This document shows positions 26,090 to 37,241 of a DNA stretch of 64,000 nucleotides, piece by piece. The position numbers were made by a program, and so were the translations under genes. Source of the stretch: Picosynechococcus sp. PCC 7003 (GTDB taxonomy: Bacteria; Cyanobacteriota; Cyanobacteriia; Cyanobacteriales; MRBY01); the NCBI RefSeq assembly GCF_001693255.1, contig NZ_CP016474.1, positions 2,622,661 through 2,686,660 of the forward strand. Direction: 5' to 3'. The notes under the pieces were generated by a model, which made no database searches, was not told where the DNA came from, and saw only the letters and a program-made list of their open reading frames with translations. The first letter of the stretch is position 1, and the number at the start of each line of letters is the position of its first letter.

Positions 26090-26995
26090 TCAGACGGATA
26101 GTGCTTGGGTTGGCCCCGGAAACCTAGGATTTCCTTCTCCGGAGGCTTGCAAAATAATGGTCTGTCCTTCCTGGGCGATCGCCGTTTGGGGAAAAATAGC
26201 CCGCGCCGCTTGTTGGACATCATCGAGGAAATCATCACCATGGCTCGGATCATGGTGAAACAGGATCAATTGCTTCACTTTAGCGGCCTGGGCAACCTTC
26301 ACTGCCTCTTGCCAAGTACTATGGCCCCAGCCCACTTTGCTATGGCGCGGATCATGATATTCCTCATCTGTGTAGGTCGCATCTATGATCAGAACATCAG
26401 CCCCCTGGGCGAGTCGTAGCACCTGATCATCCAGGCGATCGCGGTAATGTTCTGTGTCTGTGACGTAGGCCACTCTCAGCCCTTGCCAGTCCACTCGATA
26501 ACCCACCGCGCCACCGGGATGATTCAGAGGCCCATTGGTGACCCGCACCTCTCCGAGGGAAAGCGTTTCTCCTAGAGCTAAAGCGAAAAAGTTTAGCTCC
26601 GCCCGCATCACCTGGAGGGGCACCGGAAAGTTGGGGTGAAGCATTTGGTCATGGAGCCGTTTTTGGATCGGGATCTCGTCGTCCACCGTGACACCGTAGA
26701 TGTTGAAACAATTTTTCTGCTGAAAAGCCGGCGCAAAAAAAGGAAACCCCTGGATATGATCCCAATGGGAGTGGGAAAAAAACAAATGGGCCGTGACCGG
26801 TTCTGATTGTGCGACCAAGGTTTCACCCAGCAGACGTAGGCCCGTACCGCCATCAAAAATGAGATGTTGATCTCCCACGCGCATTTCCACACAGGGAGTG
26901 TTGCCGCCATAGCGGACGGTTTCTCGCCCAGGACAAGGAATACTGCCACGCACCCCCCAAAACTTGATCTTAAATTCGGTCTGGGCCTTGGACAT
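26090..26995 (-). CDS. Metallo-beta-lactamase-fold hydrolase
   Basis: This 301-residue protein has an intact metal site: the HxHxDH motif SHSHWDHIQGFP near residue 80, further ligands in PLNHPGGAVGYR, YVTDTEHY and the final LFHHDPSH. The opening KFWGVRGSIPCPG is typical of a cytosolic group related to ribonuclease Z and PhnP phosphodiesterases. The substrate is not known; a cyclic nucleotide or phosphodiester is possible from the fold. In contrast to the MBL-fold protein at 11.4 kb, all metal ligands are present. It lies 41 bases upstream of ribF on the same strand. Confidence 0.88.
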   Translation of the reverse strand: MSKAQTEFKIKFWGVRGSIPCPGRETVRYGGNTPCVEMRVGDQHLIFDGGTGLRLLGETLVAQSEPVTAHLFFSHSHWDHIQGFPFFAPAFQQKNCFNIYGVTVDDEIPIQKRLHDQMLHPNFPVPLQVMRAELNFFALALGETLSLGEVRVTNGPLNHPGGAVGYRVDWQGLRVAYVTDTEHYRDRLDDQVLRLAQGADVLIIDATYTDEEYHDPRHSKVGWGHSTWQEAVKVAQAAKVKQLILFHHDPSHGDDFLDDVQQAARAIFPQTAIAQEGQTIILQASGEGNPRFPGPTQALSV

Positions 26996-27213
26996 GGCTG
27001 GTCAATGTTAGCTGGATTTGTGCAGGAATGGTGTCTTACTTACTTGAAATGGTTGGCTTTAGCGGTGATAAGGCTGGCCTAATATTTCGATTTGGCTTGG
27101 ATTTTTATGATCGAACAAGTAAGACCATGAAAACAACTACCGTTAGACTAACAAACCCCACCCTAGATTTAGGGGGTCGGTATCACTTACGTGGAGTGAT
27201 TTGGATCACCGAA
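26996..27213. other. Spacer upstream of the metallohydrolase gene
   Basis: No gene seen. It contains a short stem CCCTA-GATT-TAGGG near 27166-27179, which on the minus strand lies just after plsC and may be a weak terminator. Confidence 0.3.
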
Positions 27214-27885
27214 TTAACGACCTAGGTGATGCAGTTGATTAATGACTTCGGTACAGGTTTGGGTTACTTGGTTCAGGGCTTCTTTTTTGACAGCAGAGGG
27301 CGGGGCGATCGCCTCACCAATGCGTACAGTTAACGGTACCGACTGGGGCATTTTCTTCCCCTTGACTAAAATTTTCTCAGTGCCCCAGAGACTAATCGGC
27401 AAAAGAGGCACCTGGGCTTTCGCCGCAATGAGGGCGGCACCGGGTTTGGGATCGGTGATCGTACCGTCTGGCGTCCGAGTTCCCTGGAGAAAAATTCCCA
27501 CGCCCCAACCTTGCTCAAGGGCTTTGATCGCCGCGCGGATGGCTCCCCGATCCCCGGCGCCTCGCTTCACTGGGTAAGCGCCATAGAGGGCGATCGCCTG
27601 CTTGAGAATTGGCACCTGAAATAATTCTTCCTTCGCCATAAAAGCCACCGGACGGCAGAGGCAATTGGACAAAATAGGCGGATCAAAATTGCTGGCATGG
27701 TTACTCACTGCGATAAATGGCCCCTCCTTGGGTACATGCTCTACCCCATACACCCGGCCCCGAAAATACGTCCGAAATACCGGGTTCACACAGCCCCACT
27801 TGAAAGCACGGTAGAGAATCAAACTACTCAAAGGTTCCCTGGCACGGGAAGATTCCAACTCAGGCATGGTGTAAAAAATTGGCAA
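27214..27885 (-). CDS. plsC: 1-acyl-sn-glycerol-3-phosphate acyltransferase
   Basis: PlsC adds the second fatty acid to lysophosphatidate, giving phosphatidate, the precursor of all glycerolipids. The 223-residue protein shows the four acyltransferase blocks: NHASNFD (HX4D catalytic motif, His63 and Asp68), the AYPVKRGAGDRG substrate-binding block, the LFLQGTRTPDG-like block (seen as GIFLQGTRTPDG), and the VPLLPISLWG block. The ORF begins with Met and has a second Met at residue 7, which may be the true start. It is likely attached to the inner membrane by the N-terminal region. Not in an obvious operon. Confidence 0.92.
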   Translation of the reverse strand: MPIFYTMPELESSRAREPLSSLILYRAFKWGCVNPVFRTYFRGRVYGVEHVPKEGPFIAVSNHASNFDPPILSNCLCRPVAFMAKEELFQVPILKQAIALYGAYPVKRGAGDRGAIRAAIKALEQGWGVGIFLQGTRTPDGTITDPKPGAALIAAKAQVPLLPISLWGTEKILVKGKKMPQSVPLTVRIGEAIAPPSAVKKEALNQVTQTCTEVINQLHHLGR

Positions 27886-28333
27886 AATGACGGGTTTGAT
27901 CAGTCGATATTACCGCGATCGCCGGATCGATACCTAGACATTGGGGATGAATTCAGACAATTCCCTTCCTAACGACCCATGGTGATGGAGTTCCCGATGA
28001 TTTGTAAGGTTTCGCCCATTCGCTTTCGTCTTGGTCCAAGGTATTGTTTTGTAACTTAAAGAACTTAATTTTTTCTTAAGATTCTTTTGGGTCTCTAGAA
28101 ACCTTTTTAAAAGTAAGGTTTTATATCAAAAATTGTTACTTAAATTACAAAAGAAAAATTTGGAAAATATCCAGCTAAAACGCGAATAGATAAACAAATA
28201 TCAAACTTTCAAGAAGAACTATTTTGCTTAGCTTATGTCTTTGTAGTGGACGTTACAACCACTGGGGATCAATCGGTGTTAGCTTATCATCGAGAGATAT
28301 AAAAGACTATTTAAATACTTACCCAGGAATACC
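27886..28333. other. AT-rich 448-base intergenic region, promoter zone of the DUF1830 gene
   Basis: No ORF of note. The stretch 28050-28330 is markedly AT-rich and lies upstream of the plus-strand DUF1830 gene. A TATAAA-like box sits near 28299-28304. A small stem AGTGG/CCACT lies around 28246-28264. Half of the region should also hold the minus-strand promoter of plsC. A long 5' leader or a small RNA is possible. Confidence 0.4.
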
Positions 28334-28672
28334 ATGGCTCAAATTCTTGATCCCGTCCCAAATGACGATAACAAAGCTCTACTTTGCTGCTATGTAAATG
28401 CAACCAGTCAGATCCAAGTTGCTCGTATTACAAATGTCGAAGATTGGTATTTTGAGCGGGTTGTTTTTCCCGGGCAACGGCTAATGTTTGAAGCCCTGCC
28501 CCAGGCGATCTTAGAAATTCATACGGGTATGATGGCGAGTGCTATTTTGTCGGACACGATCCCCTGCCATCGTCTAGCGATGCAAGAAACTGGCCCGGAA
28601 ACAGATGAACCAGAGCCGGCCCCAGTTAATCGAGATATTCCTGCGGTGAGACCGGTGGCGATCGCCCCCTAA
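28334..28672 (+). CDS. DUF1830 family protein
   Basis: A 112-residue soluble protein. The block LCCYVNATSQIQVARITNV followed by WYFERVVFPGQRLMFEA is the signature of DUF1830, a family I know only from cyanobacteria and of unknown function. Two adjacent Cys near residue 19 are conserved in the family as I recall it. The C-terminal 30 residues are Pro/Glu-rich and probably disordered. It is transcribed alone, with an unusually long AT-rich upstream region and a strong terminator directly after. Confidence 0.8.
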   Translation: MAQILDPVPNDDNKALLCCYVNATSQIQVARITNVEDWYFERVVFPGQRLMFEALPQAILEIHTGMMASAILSDTIPCHRLAMQETGPETDEPEPAPVNRDIPAVRPVAIAP

Positions 28673-28695
28673 GTTTTTCCTTGATTTTTGCCACG

Positions 28696-28722
28696 AACCA
28701 TCCTTCGGGGTGGTTTTATTTT
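28696..28722 (+). terminator. Rho-independent terminator after the DUF1830 gene
   Basis: AACCATCC (28696-28703) and GGGTGGTT (28708-28715) pair with one G-T wobble around a stable TTCG tetraloop, followed by TTTTATTTTG. It starts 24 bases after the stop codon. Confidence 0.88.
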
Positions 28723-28809
28723 GTCTACCTCGATGCGTCCATCGTTAAACCCCAAAGCCAAAATGTAAGATAGAATACCGCTCCTAACCCTATTTGACCT
28801 TGACCGCCC

Positions 28810-30180
28810 ATGACTAAGACCCTACCTCCCGTAACTGTAATTGGTGGTGGCCTCGCTGGCACAGAAGCCGCCTGGCAAATTGCCCAAGCCGGGGTTCCGG
28901 TCACCCTCTATGAGATGCGCCCCGTCCAAAAAAGTCCGGCCCACCATACCGCCGACCTTGCTGAGTTGGTTTGCAGCAATTCCTTTGGGGCGGCCTCCAG
29001 CGATCGCGCCGCTGGATTGCTCCACGAAGAACTCCGTCGCCTCCAATCCGTGATCATCGGTACTGCCGATCAACACCGGGTTCCTGCAGGGGGAGCCTTA
29101 GCCGTTGACCGGGCCGTTTTTAGTCAAGATCTCACCCAAAAACTCGCCGAACATCCCCTAGTCACCTTTCGCCGCGAACCCCTAGATCAAATACCCAGTG
29201 AAGGGATCACCGTCTTGGCAACCGGCCCCCTGACCACCGCTGCCCTGGCCACAGAACTGCAGCAATTCACGGGCTTAGAGTACATGAGCTTTTTTGATGC
29301 CGCGAGTCCAATCATTATTGGCGAAAGCATCAACCAAGACATTGCCTTTCTCGCTTCTCGCTACGACAAAGGAGAAGCCGCTTACCTGAATTGCCCGATG
29401 GATCAAGCCCAGTACCAAGCTTTTCGGAACGCCCTTTGTGAAGCAGAACAAGCAGAACTGAAAGATTTTGAATTAGAAACCGCGAAATTTTTTGAGGGCT
29501 GTCTCCCCATCGAAGAATTAGCTCGCCGGGGTGAAGATACCATGCGTTTTGGGCCTCTAAAACCTGTAGGTCTTTTCGATGCCCGTCTCGGTGATTTTCG
29601 CGCCCCCGAAAACAAAAACAAACGCCCCTATGCAGTCGTACAACTGCGCCAGGAAGATAAACAGGGTCAACTCTGGAACATGGTCGGCTTTCAAACTAAT
29701 CTCCGTTGGGGTGAACAAAAACGGGTATTCCGCATGATTCCTGGGTTAGAAAATGCGGAATTTGTCCGCATGGGCGTGATGCACCGCAATACATTTCTAA
29801 ATTCCCCTGAGCTGCTCGAAGCAACGCTGCAATTTAAAAAACGCCCGACCCTCCTCGCCGCTGGCCAATTAATTGGCACCGAAGGTTATACGGCAGCAGC
29901 AGCGGGGGGATGGCTCGCCGGCACCAATGCTGCCCGTTTAGCCAAAGAATTAACGCCTTTGACCTTACCGGAAACCACCATGATGGGAGCCTTGTTCGCC
30001 TTTATCCATAGCGCTTCTCCCAAGCATTTCCAACCCATGCCCCCCAACTTCGGCATTATTCCGCCCCTGGTGGAGCGCGTACGGAGTAAAAAAGAACGGT
30101 ATGGTGTTTACCGGGATCGTTCCCTCACTGACTTGGAGCAGTGGCAAGAGAATTATCGTCGTTCAGCAGCCTTGGTCTAA
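28810..30180 (+). CDS. trmFO: Methylenetetrahydrofolate-tRNA (uracil-5-)-methyltransferase TrmFO
   Basis: TrmFO makes 5-methyluridine at position 54 of tRNA (T-loop), using methylenetetrahydrofolate as carbon donor and FAD/NAD(P)H. The 456-residue length is normal. The FAD-binding motif [12 protein letters not shown] is at residues 10-21. Family motifs [35 protein letters not shown], the YLNCPM catalytic block and [18 protein letters not shown] near the C-terminus are visible. It is monocistronic, with a terminator at 30223-30250. Confidence 0.96.
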   Translation: MTKTLPPVTVIGGGLAGTEAAWQIAQAGVPVTLYEMRPVQKSPAHHTADLAELVCSNSFGAASSDRAAGLLHEELRRLQSVIIGTADQHRVPAGGALAVDRAVFSQDLTQKLAEHPLVTFRREPLDQIPSEGITVLATGPLTTAALATELQQFTGLEYMSFFDAASPIIIGESINQDIAFLASRYDKGEAAYLNCPMDQAQYQAFRNALCEAEQAELKDFELETAKFFEGCLPIEELARRGEDTMRFGPLKPVGLFDARLGDFRAPENKNKRPYAVVQLRQEDKQGQLWNMVGFQTNLRWGEQKRVFRMIPGLENAEFVRMGVMHRNTFLNSPELLEATLQFKKRPTLLAAGQLIGTEGYTAAAAGGWLAGTNAARLAKELTPLTLPETTMMGALFAFIHSASPKHFQPMPPNFGIIPPLVERVRSKKERYGVYRDRSLTDLEQWQENYRRSAALV

Positions 30181-30222
30181 TGACGCCGTAACGTCCCAGG
30201 TTCACCAAGATTTTGACTGAGT

Positions 30223-30250
30223 AAGCGTACTGTGATGGTGCGCTTTTTTT
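30223..30250 (+). terminator. Rho-independent terminator of trmFO
   Basis: AAGCGTAC (30223-30230) pairs with GTGCGCTT (30238-30245) with one G-T wobble and a 7-base loop, running into seven T (30244-30250). Confidence 0.88.
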
Positions 30251-30275
30251 GTGGCTGGAGGGGCAGGCGATCGCC

Positions 30276-30305
30276 AAAAAAAATCCCCCGATGATTGCCG
30301 GGAGA
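30276..30305 (-). terminator. Rho-independent terminator of glutamate synthase gene
   Basis: On the minus strand TCTCCCG (30305-30299) pairs with CGGGGGA (30290-30284), with one wobble, followed by eight T (30283-30276). It lies about 40 bases after the stop of the minus-strand gene. Confidence 0.8.
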
Positions 30306-30342
30306 TTTGCTGGTTAATTAGGCGTAATTCACACAATTCACA

Positions 30343-33300
30343 TTAAACAGAGGTGAGTTGTTTTTCTGCCGCATTAACATTGACTTCAGGGCTATCAGCC
30401 TCCGAAGGGGGCACCACTTGCCAGAACTGGGGTAGATAGGTGGCCCAGTCCGCCAAAATTGCCTTGGCTTTGGGGCTGCCAGTCTTTTCAGCGTGGGCCG
30501 TGATCAGATCTTTCAATTGTTTTTCTCCAGCGGCGGTACCAACCCGTTGAATACTCACAATCTCTGTATTCATCTTTTCAGGAAGAGTGTTGTGTTCATC
30601 GAGAATGTAGGTGAGGCCACCGGTCATCCCGGCGCCCACATTACGGCCCACATCACCGAGCACCACAATGACACCGCCGGTCATATATTCACAACAGTGG
30701 TCACCGGTCCCTTCAACGACGGCTTTACCCTTCGAGTTCCGCACAGCAAAACGTTCACCAGCGCGACCATTGGCATAGAGGGTGCCGCCGGTGGCACCGT
30801 AGAGACAGGTATTGCCGATGATGACGTTATCTGCCGCCGTGTATTGGGACTGGGTTGGGGGGACGATGATGATTTCACCACCATTCATCCCTTTGCCCAC
30901 GTAATCGTTGGCTTCCCCTTCGAGGTGCATGGTCATTCCCAAAAGATTAAAAGCCCCAAAACTTTGACCAGCAGAGCCTTTGAAGTTGAATTTGAGCTCT
31001 CCTTCAAAGCCTTCGTTGCCGTACTGCTTAGCAATAAAACCGGAAACCCGGGCACCGACAGAGCGATCAGTATTGATAATCTTGATCTCTTGACTCAGGG
31101 AACCTTGTTCACGGATAGCCTGCTGCACTGCGGCATTTGCCAAAATTTCATCATCTAGGACAGGGCCATTACTGTGCACATCGCCATGGTTCAACCAATC
31201 GCGATTGTCGCGGACATCGGGGAGGCGGGTCAGGCAATCTAGGACAAGACCGCTGGTCTTCGTGAGTTTGACGTTTTCACGGGGTTTGAGTAGATCGGCC
31301 CGGCCAATAATTTCATTGAGACTCCGGTAGCCAAGTTTGGCCAAGATGGCACGGATTTCTTCGGCGATGAAGTAGAAGAAATTGACCACATGCTCAGGGA
31401 TTCCCTTAAAGCGATCGCGGAGGCGTTGTTGTTGGGTCGCAACCCCGACGGGGCATTGGTTGGTGTGGCAAACCCGCGCCATGATACAGCCTTCGGCAAT
31501 CATCGCAATGGAACCAAAGCCGTATTCTTCGGCCCCCATGAGCGCCGCCATAATCACATCCCAACCGGTTTTGAGACCGCCATCGGCCCGGAGAATAACG
31601 CGATCGCGCAACTGATTATCCATGAGGGTCTTGTGCACTTCTGTTACACCCAATTCCCAGGGGCAACCTGCGTGCTTAATGGAACTGAGGGGCGAGGCAC
31701 CGGTGCCACCATCATGGCCAGAAACCATAATGACATCGGCATTGGCCTTGGCGACCCCAGCAGCAATGGTACCAATACCAATTTCAGCAACGAGCTTCAC
31801 AGAAACCTTCGCAGCGGGATTGATCTGGTGGAGATCGTAAATTAGCTGGGCGAGATCCTCGATGGAGTAAATATCGTGGTGGGGTGGTGGGGAAATGAGG
31901 GTCACGCCGGGCTTAGAATTCCGCAGCATCGCGATATATTCACTGACTTTTTTGCCAGGCAGTTGTCCCCCTTCACCGGGTTTCGCCCCTTGGGCCATCT
32001 TGATTTCTAGCTGGCGACCGCTCATCAAATACTCAGGAGTCACCCCAAAGCGGCCGGAGGCAATTTGTTTGATGGCAGAGTTGGCAGTGTCGCCGTTGCG
32101 CAAGCCGTGGAGGTGGGGCAAGGTGGGAGAATCACCGCTCGCATTCACATCGTCAAGGATTTTAAAGCGGACGGGATCTTCGCCCCCTTCACCGGAGTTG
32201 GACTTGGCACCCAGGCGGTTCATGGCGATCGCCAAAGTTTCGTGGGCTTCCCGGGAGAGAGACCCTAAAGACATCCCACCGGTGCAGAAGCGTTTGACGA
32301 TACTTTCAACGGACTCAACTTCAATGAGATCAATGGCCGGGCGATCGCTCTTGAAATCCAGTAAATCCCGCAGCGCAGTCGCCGGGCGATTTTCTAGATA
32401 ATCCTGATAGTTGCCGTAGTGATCAAAGGCTTCTTGCTGATCGTCGTTGTAAGCTGCCACCGCCTTATGGAGGGCCTTGGTCATTTCGGGGGAATTCATG
32501 TGATATTCACCCCCCTTGCGATAATTCACAAAGCCATAGTTAGCCAGCTTACTGCCGGAAAGTTCAGGGAAAGCACGACTATGGAACGCAATCCCTTCCT
32601 GGGATAAATCGGCAAGGGTCATGCCACCCACCCGGGACGTGGTGCCCTTGAAGGCGACATTAATCACTTCCATACCGAGGCCGATCGCTTCAAAGATCTG
32701 AGCCCCGTGGTAGGACTGGAGCAGGGAGATTCCCATCTTAGAGAGAATTTTGAGCAGCCCTGCTTCAATGGCATGGCGATAGTTATCCTGGGCCTGTTCA
32801 ATGGTCATCGCCGGAATTTGCTCGGCGGCCATTTGTTTCTGTACCCGGGGAATATGCCACCAGTGACGGACGGCTTCGAAGGCAAGGTAGGGACAAACGG
32901 CGGAGGCCCCATAGCCCACCAGGCAGGCAAAGTGGTGGGTGCTCCAACATTGGGCGGTATCGACCACAATGGAAGCGCTTAAGCGGAGTCCAACGCTGAT
33001 GAGGTGATGATGCACTGCCCCCACTGCCAGGAGAGGTGGAATAAAGCTGTGGTCTTGATCGACAGTACCGTCAGCGCGATCGCTCAGGATAATAATTTTA
33101 TTGCCAGACCGGACGGCCGCTTCTGCTGCTGTGCAAAGGCTTTCTAGGGCACCCCGGAGACCATCGGGGCCATTGGCGATCGCATAGGTCGTTGCCAGGG
33201 TCGTGGCTCCCAGTTGGCTATCCCGTACCCGTTGCAGTTCTGCTTCGTTGAGGACAGGGCTATTCAGTTTAAGTACCTTGGCATCCTCAGTGCCACAGTC

Positions 33301-34995
33301 TAGAAGATTACCCCGTTCCCCAAGGTACATATTCAAGGACATAACCAGGCTTTCCCGCAGGGGATCGATGGGCGGATTGGTGACCTGGGCAAAGCGTTGC
33401 TTGAAGTAGTCGTAGAGCAGACGGGGCTTGTCGGACAGTACCGCTAGGGGAATATCATCGCCCATACAGAAGGTCGGTTCTTTCCCCATCTCTGCCATGG
33501 CATTGATGATCATCTCGACGTCTTCGGCAGTGTAACCAAAGGCCGTTTGGAGCCGGAGCAGATCAGTTTCGTTCTGCTGGCGATCGCCAACGAAATCCTG
33601 GGATTCAAGGACTTGGCGATTTTCTTTGAGCCAGGTGCCATAGGGCTGGGCTTCAGCGACCCGCTGTTTAATTTCCCAGTTTTTGAGCAGTTCTTGGGTT
33701 TGGAAATCAACGGCGACCATCTGGCCGGGGCCAAGGCGGCCTTTTTCCACAATGTCTTCGTCGAGGACATCCACAACCCCCGCTTCCGAAGACACGAGAA
33801 TATAACCGTCCTTGGTGATGCAATAGCGGGCTGGGCGTAAACCATTCCGGTCTAGGGTTGCGCCGACGGTTTTGCCGTCACTAAATACCAGTAATGCCGG
33901 ACCATCCCAGGGTTCTTGCATTCCGGCGTAGTAGTCATAGAAATCGGTGATTTCTGGGTGCGCTTTGAGGCTGGGCTGATTTTGATAGGCTTCCGGCACG
34001 AGGATCATCGCTGCTTCCATAGGCGATCGCCCAGCCCGGACTAACAGCTCCATCGCACTATCTAAATTGAAAGAATCACTATTGTCAGTGTTAACAATCG
34101 GGTGGAGGGCTTCAATATCTTCTTTGTCCCAGCCGGGAATTTCGAGAATATTTTCCCGGGCCTTCATCCAGTTGATATTCCCAATGAGCGTATTGATTTC
34201 CCCATTGTGACCCAACAAACGCATCGGGTGCGCCAGGGGCCATTTAGGCATCGTATTTGTACTAAAGCGACGGTGGTAAACCGCAAATTCACTCTTATAG
34301 AGGGGGTTTGTCAAATCCTTGTAGAACTTGCCTAGGACTTCCGACTGCACCATGCCTTTGTAAACGATGGTGCGACAGGATAAAGTACACACATAAAAGA
34401 CATCGGTGAGGTGTTTCCCAATTTCCGAGCGGGCAATATAGAGGGCTTTATCGAGTTCATCGCCAGTCAACCCCTTTTCCGAGACCACAAAAACCTGCTT
34501 CATCTGGGGTTGGTTTTCCCGGGCCTGAATGCCTAAGGTTTCCGGAGCCACAGGTACATCCCGCCACCCTAGGATCTTAAATTGACGACGGGTCAGAATA
34601 TCTTCAACTAACGCTTTTGCCGCCGCGCATTCCCCTTCAGCCTGGGGTAAGAACACCATCCCAACACCATAGGTTTCGGGCTCCGGTTGGGTAATCCCCT
34701 CTGCCTGGAACCACTCGGCAAATAATTCATGGGGCAACGCCGTCATCACCCCTGCACCATCACCCGATTCTCGATCGGCGGTACAGCCCCCCCGGTGCTC
34801 CATGCAGCCGAGGGCCGTCAGGGTTTGTTCAATTAATTTATGGGTTTTGCGACCATCTTTGTAGGCCAAAAAGCCAACACCACAGGCATCCCGTTCTTCC
34901 ACAAGCCAACGGGGACCGGTGTAGTAGTTTGTTGTTTCTTGATTATTATTGTTTTGGGAGAAGGTGCCTTGATGGTTCATTATGTCTCGGTCCAT
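30343..34995 (-). CDS. glsF: Ferredoxin-dependent glutamate synthase (Fd-GOGAT)
   Basis: This enzyme transfers the amide of glutamine to 2-oxoglutarate using reduced ferredoxin, closing the GS-GOGAT cycle that assimilates ammonium. It is 1550 residues. The N-terminal amidotransferase nucleophile is Cys38 (ERDACGVGF), so a leader of about 37 residues must be removed. [10 protein letters not shown] near residue 85 is the variant seen in plant-type Fd-GOGAT, whereas NADH-GltB proteins read differently there. No gltD partner lies nearby. The central domain, the FMN/3Fe-4S synthase domain with GGTGASPL and the [13 protein letters not shown] cluster region, and the GXGG beta-helix tail (around 1290-1480) are all visible. 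Also called gltS. The Fd assignment is inferred from sequence; the alternative is NADH-GltB. Confidence 0.93.
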   Translation of the reverse strand: MDRDIMNHQGTFSQNNNNQETTNYYTGPRWLVEERDACGVGFLAYKDGRKTHKLIEQTLTALGCMEHRGGCTADRESGDGAGVMTALPHELFAEWFQAEGITQPEPETYGVGMVFLPQAEGECAAAKALVEDILTRRQFKILGWRDVPVAPETLGIQARENQPQMKQVFVVSEKGLTGDELDKALYIARSEIGKHLTDVFYVCTLSCRTIVYKGMVQSEVLGKFYKDLTNPLYKSEFAVYHRRFSTNTMPKWPLAHPMRLLGHNGEINTLIGNINWMKARENILEIPGWDKEDIEALHPIVNTDNSDSFNLDSAMELLVRAGRSPMEAAMILVPEAYQNQPSLKAHPEITDFYDYYAGMQEPWDGPALLVFSDGKTVGATLDRNGLRPARYCITKDGYILVSSEAGVVDVLDEDIVEKGRLGPGQMVAVDFQTQELLKNWEIKQRVAEAQPYGTWLKENRQVLESQDFVGDRQQNETDLLRLQTAFGYTAEDVEMIINAMAEMGKEPTFCMGDDIPLAVLSDKPRLLYDYFKQRFAQVTNPPIDPLRESLVMSLNMYLGERGNLLDCGTEDAKVLKLNSPVLNEAELQRVRDSQLGATTLATTYAIANGPDGLRGALESLCTAAEAAVRSGNKIIILSDRADGTVDQDHSFIPPLLAVGAVHHHLISVGLRLSASIVVDTAQCWSTHHFACLVGYGASAVCPYLAFEAVRHWWHIPRVQKQMAAEQIPAMTIEQAQDNYRHAIEAGLLKILSKMGISLLQSYHGAQIFEAIGLGMEVINVAFKGTTSRVGGMTLADLSQEGIAFHSRAFPELSGSKLANYGFVNYRKGGEYHMNSPEMTKALHKAVAAYNDDQQEAFDHYGNYQDYLENRPATALRDLLDFKSDRPAIDLIEVESVESIVKRFCTGGMSLGSLSREAHETLAIAMNRLGAKSNSGEGGEDPVRFKILDDVNASGDSPTLPHLHGLRNGDTANSAIKQIASGRFGVTPEYLMSGRQLEIKMAQGAKPGEGGQLPGKKVSEYIAMLRNSKPGVTLISPPPHHDIYSIEDLAQLIYDLHQINPAAKVSVKLVAEIGIGTIAAGVAKANADVIMVSGHDGGTGASPLSSIKHAGCPWELGVTEVHKTLMDNQLRDRVILRADGGLKTGWDVIMAALMGAEEYGFGSIAMIAEGCIMARVCHTNQCPVGVATQQQRLRDRFKGIPEHVVNFFYFIAEEIRAILAKLGYRSLNEIIGRADLLKPRENVKLTKTSGLVLDCLTRLPDVRDNRDWLNHGDVHSNGPVLDDEILANAAVQQAIREQGSLSQEIKIINTDRSVGARVSGFIAKQYGNEGFEGELKFNFKGSAGQSFGAFNLLGMTMHLEGEANDYVGKGMNGGEIIIVPPTQSQYTAADNVIIGNTCLYGATGGTLYANGRAGERFAVRNSKGKAVVEGTGDHCCEYMTGGVIVVLGDVGRNVGAGMTGGLTYILDEHNTLPEKMNTEIVSIQRVGTAAGEKQLKDLITAHAEKTGSPKAKAILADWATYLPQFWQVVPPSEADSPEVNVNAAEKQLTSV

Positions 34996-35419
34996 AGGTT
35001 AGGAATTTTAGGGTAGAAAAAACCTGGTGTGCTGTGGGGAGGGGACGCATTTTTGGGGACGACTTGCCTCTACACGAACCCACGGGAAATGCTTGACTAG
35101 AAATCTCCGTTGGGCTTATTTAGAATAGCGATATTTTGTCGAACGTCAAGTTTTGGGGACGATGATCTCTATCCACTGCTGGTCATTCGCGGCATTGGGC
35201 AGGATTTTAGCGACTGCATTTCCCCAGGGGCTGACGTTAACTCTCTTTAATTTCTAACTTGACAAAATCTACGCTAAAGACAGCGTAGCAATATTATAGG
35301 AAATAAATTCATTTAACAATAGGGAATACCGTTTAAGAACGGTCGTTTGAGGGGTGTGAAACATTTCCTCCGGGATAAAGTCAGTGTTTGTTGATGTTGT
35401 AAGGAAAGAGTGGGCTTTG
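34996..35419. other. Intergenic region between divergent glsF and the phosphodiester-glycosidase gene
   Basis: No gene seen. It should contain both promoters. It holds a perfect 7-bp inverted repeat (see 35269-35288), a TTGACA-like box at 35259-35264, and two copies of TTTTGGGGACGA about 92 bases apart (near 35061 and 35153). I found no clear NtcA box (GTA-N8-TAC), although glsF is a nitrogen gene. Confidence 0.45.
35269..35288. promoter_or_regulatory. Perfect inverted repeat, candidate operator
   Basis: CTACGCT (35269-35275) and AGCGTAG (35282-35288) flank a 6-base spacer, five bases after a TTGACA-like -35 box at 35259-35264 on the plus strand. Its place between divergent genes makes an operator plausible; a transcribed hairpin is the alternative. 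Confidence 0.4.
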
Positions 35420-37207
35420 ATGGGATTACGTCGTTGGCAATGGTTCTTGGGGACAGTGGGCTGTTTTGGACTCAGTTTTGGGGCACCTAATTTGCTGGTG
35501 GGAGATCTGGCAAGCCCACGGGCGATCGCCAATCCCGTAAGTCTTAATACCCAAATTCAAACAAAGGGCAGTCAAATTCGTCTCAATGGTCAAACCCTCC
35601 GGGGAGCCTGGGCCCAGTGGTCGGAAAATGGCACTGTGCGCCTGGGGATTGAGTCGATGACCTTAGAAAAAACCCTGGGGATGGAATTGGGCAATGGCCT
35701 CGATTTGGGGCAGCAAGCCGTCACCTGGTTTGACAATACCCCCTACCAATTGCCGATCCGCTTTGCGACCCCCTACCGTTATTTGGATGTGACCACTCTA
35801 GCCGCAGCGCAGCAATGGCAGGCTCGGCCCAACGGCAATGTCCTGGAACTAACGACCCCCAAGGGGCAAATTTTGAGCGTCCGGCAGGGGCGACAGAGCT
35901 GGGGGACGCGCTTAGTAATTGATCTAGACCGGCCCATACTCTGGCAAAAGGTGACCCCCACAAAACTGCGGCTCCAGAGTGATTATGGGGCGACGGCCCA
36001 ACGGCTCAGGGGACAACTAAGCACCAACGAACTGCCGTTTACCCTCAAAGATAGCAATGGCTTAACGGAACTGGTGTTTAAGGCTGGTACCCCAGAGATC
36101 CAGGTCTTTAGTTTGGCGAACCCGCCCCGTTTGGTGGTGGATCTGCGATCGCAACCGGAAAATCAAAATCGGTCTGTGCAATGGCTCCCTGGGGTGCAGT
36201 GGCGACAGGAAAATGTTGCGGCCAGTTCTGGGCCTGTGCGGGTGACTTGGCTCGAAATTGACCCCGCCCAACGGCAACTCCAGCTCAAGCCGATCACCCC
36301 AGAAAACAACACAATCGTGGGCTTAGCGCCCCTGTTGATCCAATCAGAAACTAATCAGGCGATCGCCGCCATTAATGCGGGCTTTTTTAACCGAAATAAC
36401 CAGTATCCCCTGGGGATTGTCCAAGGAGACCGAGCTTTGCGTTCGGGGCCGATTCTCAATCGGGGGGCGGTGGCCTGGGACAATACGGGCCGCTGGGAAT
36501 TTGACCGCCTCAAAGTCGAAACCGATATTATTGCGGGCAATGGTGAACAGGTCAGTGTTGAACTGATTAATAGCGGCTACGTGAAAGCCGGGGCCGCCCT
36601 GTATGACCGCGCCTGGGGCAGCCGTTACACCACAGCCGTTGATAATGAAATTGTGGTGACGGTGATGACCTCCGGGGGCCGCGACCAGGTCATTCGCCAA
36701 GAAACGGCGGGGAAAGCGGGCCAAAATAGCTATGAAATCCCCCAGGGCGGTTATTTATTAGTGTTTCGTTCCTTTCGCACCGGTGCGGCCAAATTCCCCG
36801 TGGGCGTAACCCTAGAACGGCGACCCAGATTTACTCCCAATAGTTTTGCTTCGTTCCCGAATATTGTCGGCGGTGGCCCGCTCCTCCTGAAAAATGGCCA
36901 GGTCGTCCTCAATGGTCAGGCAGAACAATTTAGTACGGCCTTTAATATCCAATCGGCTTCCCGTAGTGCGATCGCCAGAACCCGAGACAACAAAATTCTC
37001 CTGGTGACTCTCCATGGCGCAGCAGAAGAAACAGCAGGGGCAACCCTCAACGAATGGGCGAATATTCTGCGGCGTATGGGGGCTACGGATGCCTTGAATT
37101 TAGATGGAGGCGGATCCTCGGCCCTCGCCATCGGTGCTAATTTAAGCGATCGCCACCCAAGCACCGCCGGACGGGTTAACAACGGCATCGGCTTGTTTTT
37201 AGAATAG
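35420..37207 (+). CDS. Exported phosphodiester glycosidase-domain protein
   Basis: The ATG at 35420 (MGLRRWQWFLGTVGCFG) with AAGGAAAGAG just upstream gives 595 residues; the frame extends 12 codons further. The N-terminus is a signal peptide or anchor (WQWFLGTVGCFGLSFGAP). A middle part (about 30-255) resembles the cell-wall/AMIN-like beta region that precedes such enzymes in cyanobacteria. The C-terminal 300 residues form the NAGPA/DUF2233 phosphodiester glycosidase domain, with AAINAGFFNRNNQYPLGIV, VGGGPLLLKNGQVV, RTRDNKILLV and the ending motif ALNLDGGGSSALAIG. Such domains remove GlcNAc-phosphodiesters in animals. In bacteria they are linked to envelope or exopolysaccharide turnover; the substrate here is unknown. 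Confidence 0.85.
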   Translation: MGLRRWQWFLGTVGCFGLSFGAPNLLVGDLASPRAIANPVSLNTQIQTKGSQIRLNGQTLRGAWAQWSENGTVRLGIESMTLEKTLGMELGNGLDLGQQAVTWFDNTPYQLPIRFATPYRYLDVTTLAAAQQWQARPNGNVLELTTPKGQILSVRQGRQSWGTRLVIDLDRPILWQKVTPTKLRLQSDYGATAQRLRGQLSTNELPFTLKDSNGLTELVFKAGTPEIQVFSLANPPRLVVDLRSQPENQNRSVQWLPGVQWRQENVAASSGPVRVTWLEIDPAQRQLQLKPITPENNTIVGLAPLLIQSETNQAIAAINAGFFNRNNQYPLGIVQGDRALRSGPILNRGAVAWDNTGRWEFDRLKVETDIIAGNGEQVSVELINSGYVKAGAALYDRAWGSRYTTAVDNEIVVTVMTSGGRDQVIRQETAGKAGQNSYEIPQGGYLLVFRSFRTGAAKFPVGVTLERRPRFTPNSFASFPNIVGGGPLLLKNGQVVLNGQAEQFSTAFNIQSASRSAIARTRDNKILLVTLHGAAEETAGATLNEWANILRRMGATDALNLDGGGSSALAIGANLSDRHPSTAGRVNNGIGLFLE

Positions 37208-37241
37208 AACCGACGCACGCTAATCCTCGCCCAAATTACCG

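Noticed and set aside
27028-27225. Plus-strand frame of 65 codons before plsC
   Set aside because: No family likeness, poor start context, and it runs into the plsC 3' end on the other strand.
30493-31158. Plus-strand frame of 221 codons inside glutamate synthase
   Set aside because: It is antisense to a highly conserved domain and shows no family motif; long antisense frames are common in GC-balanced conserved genes.
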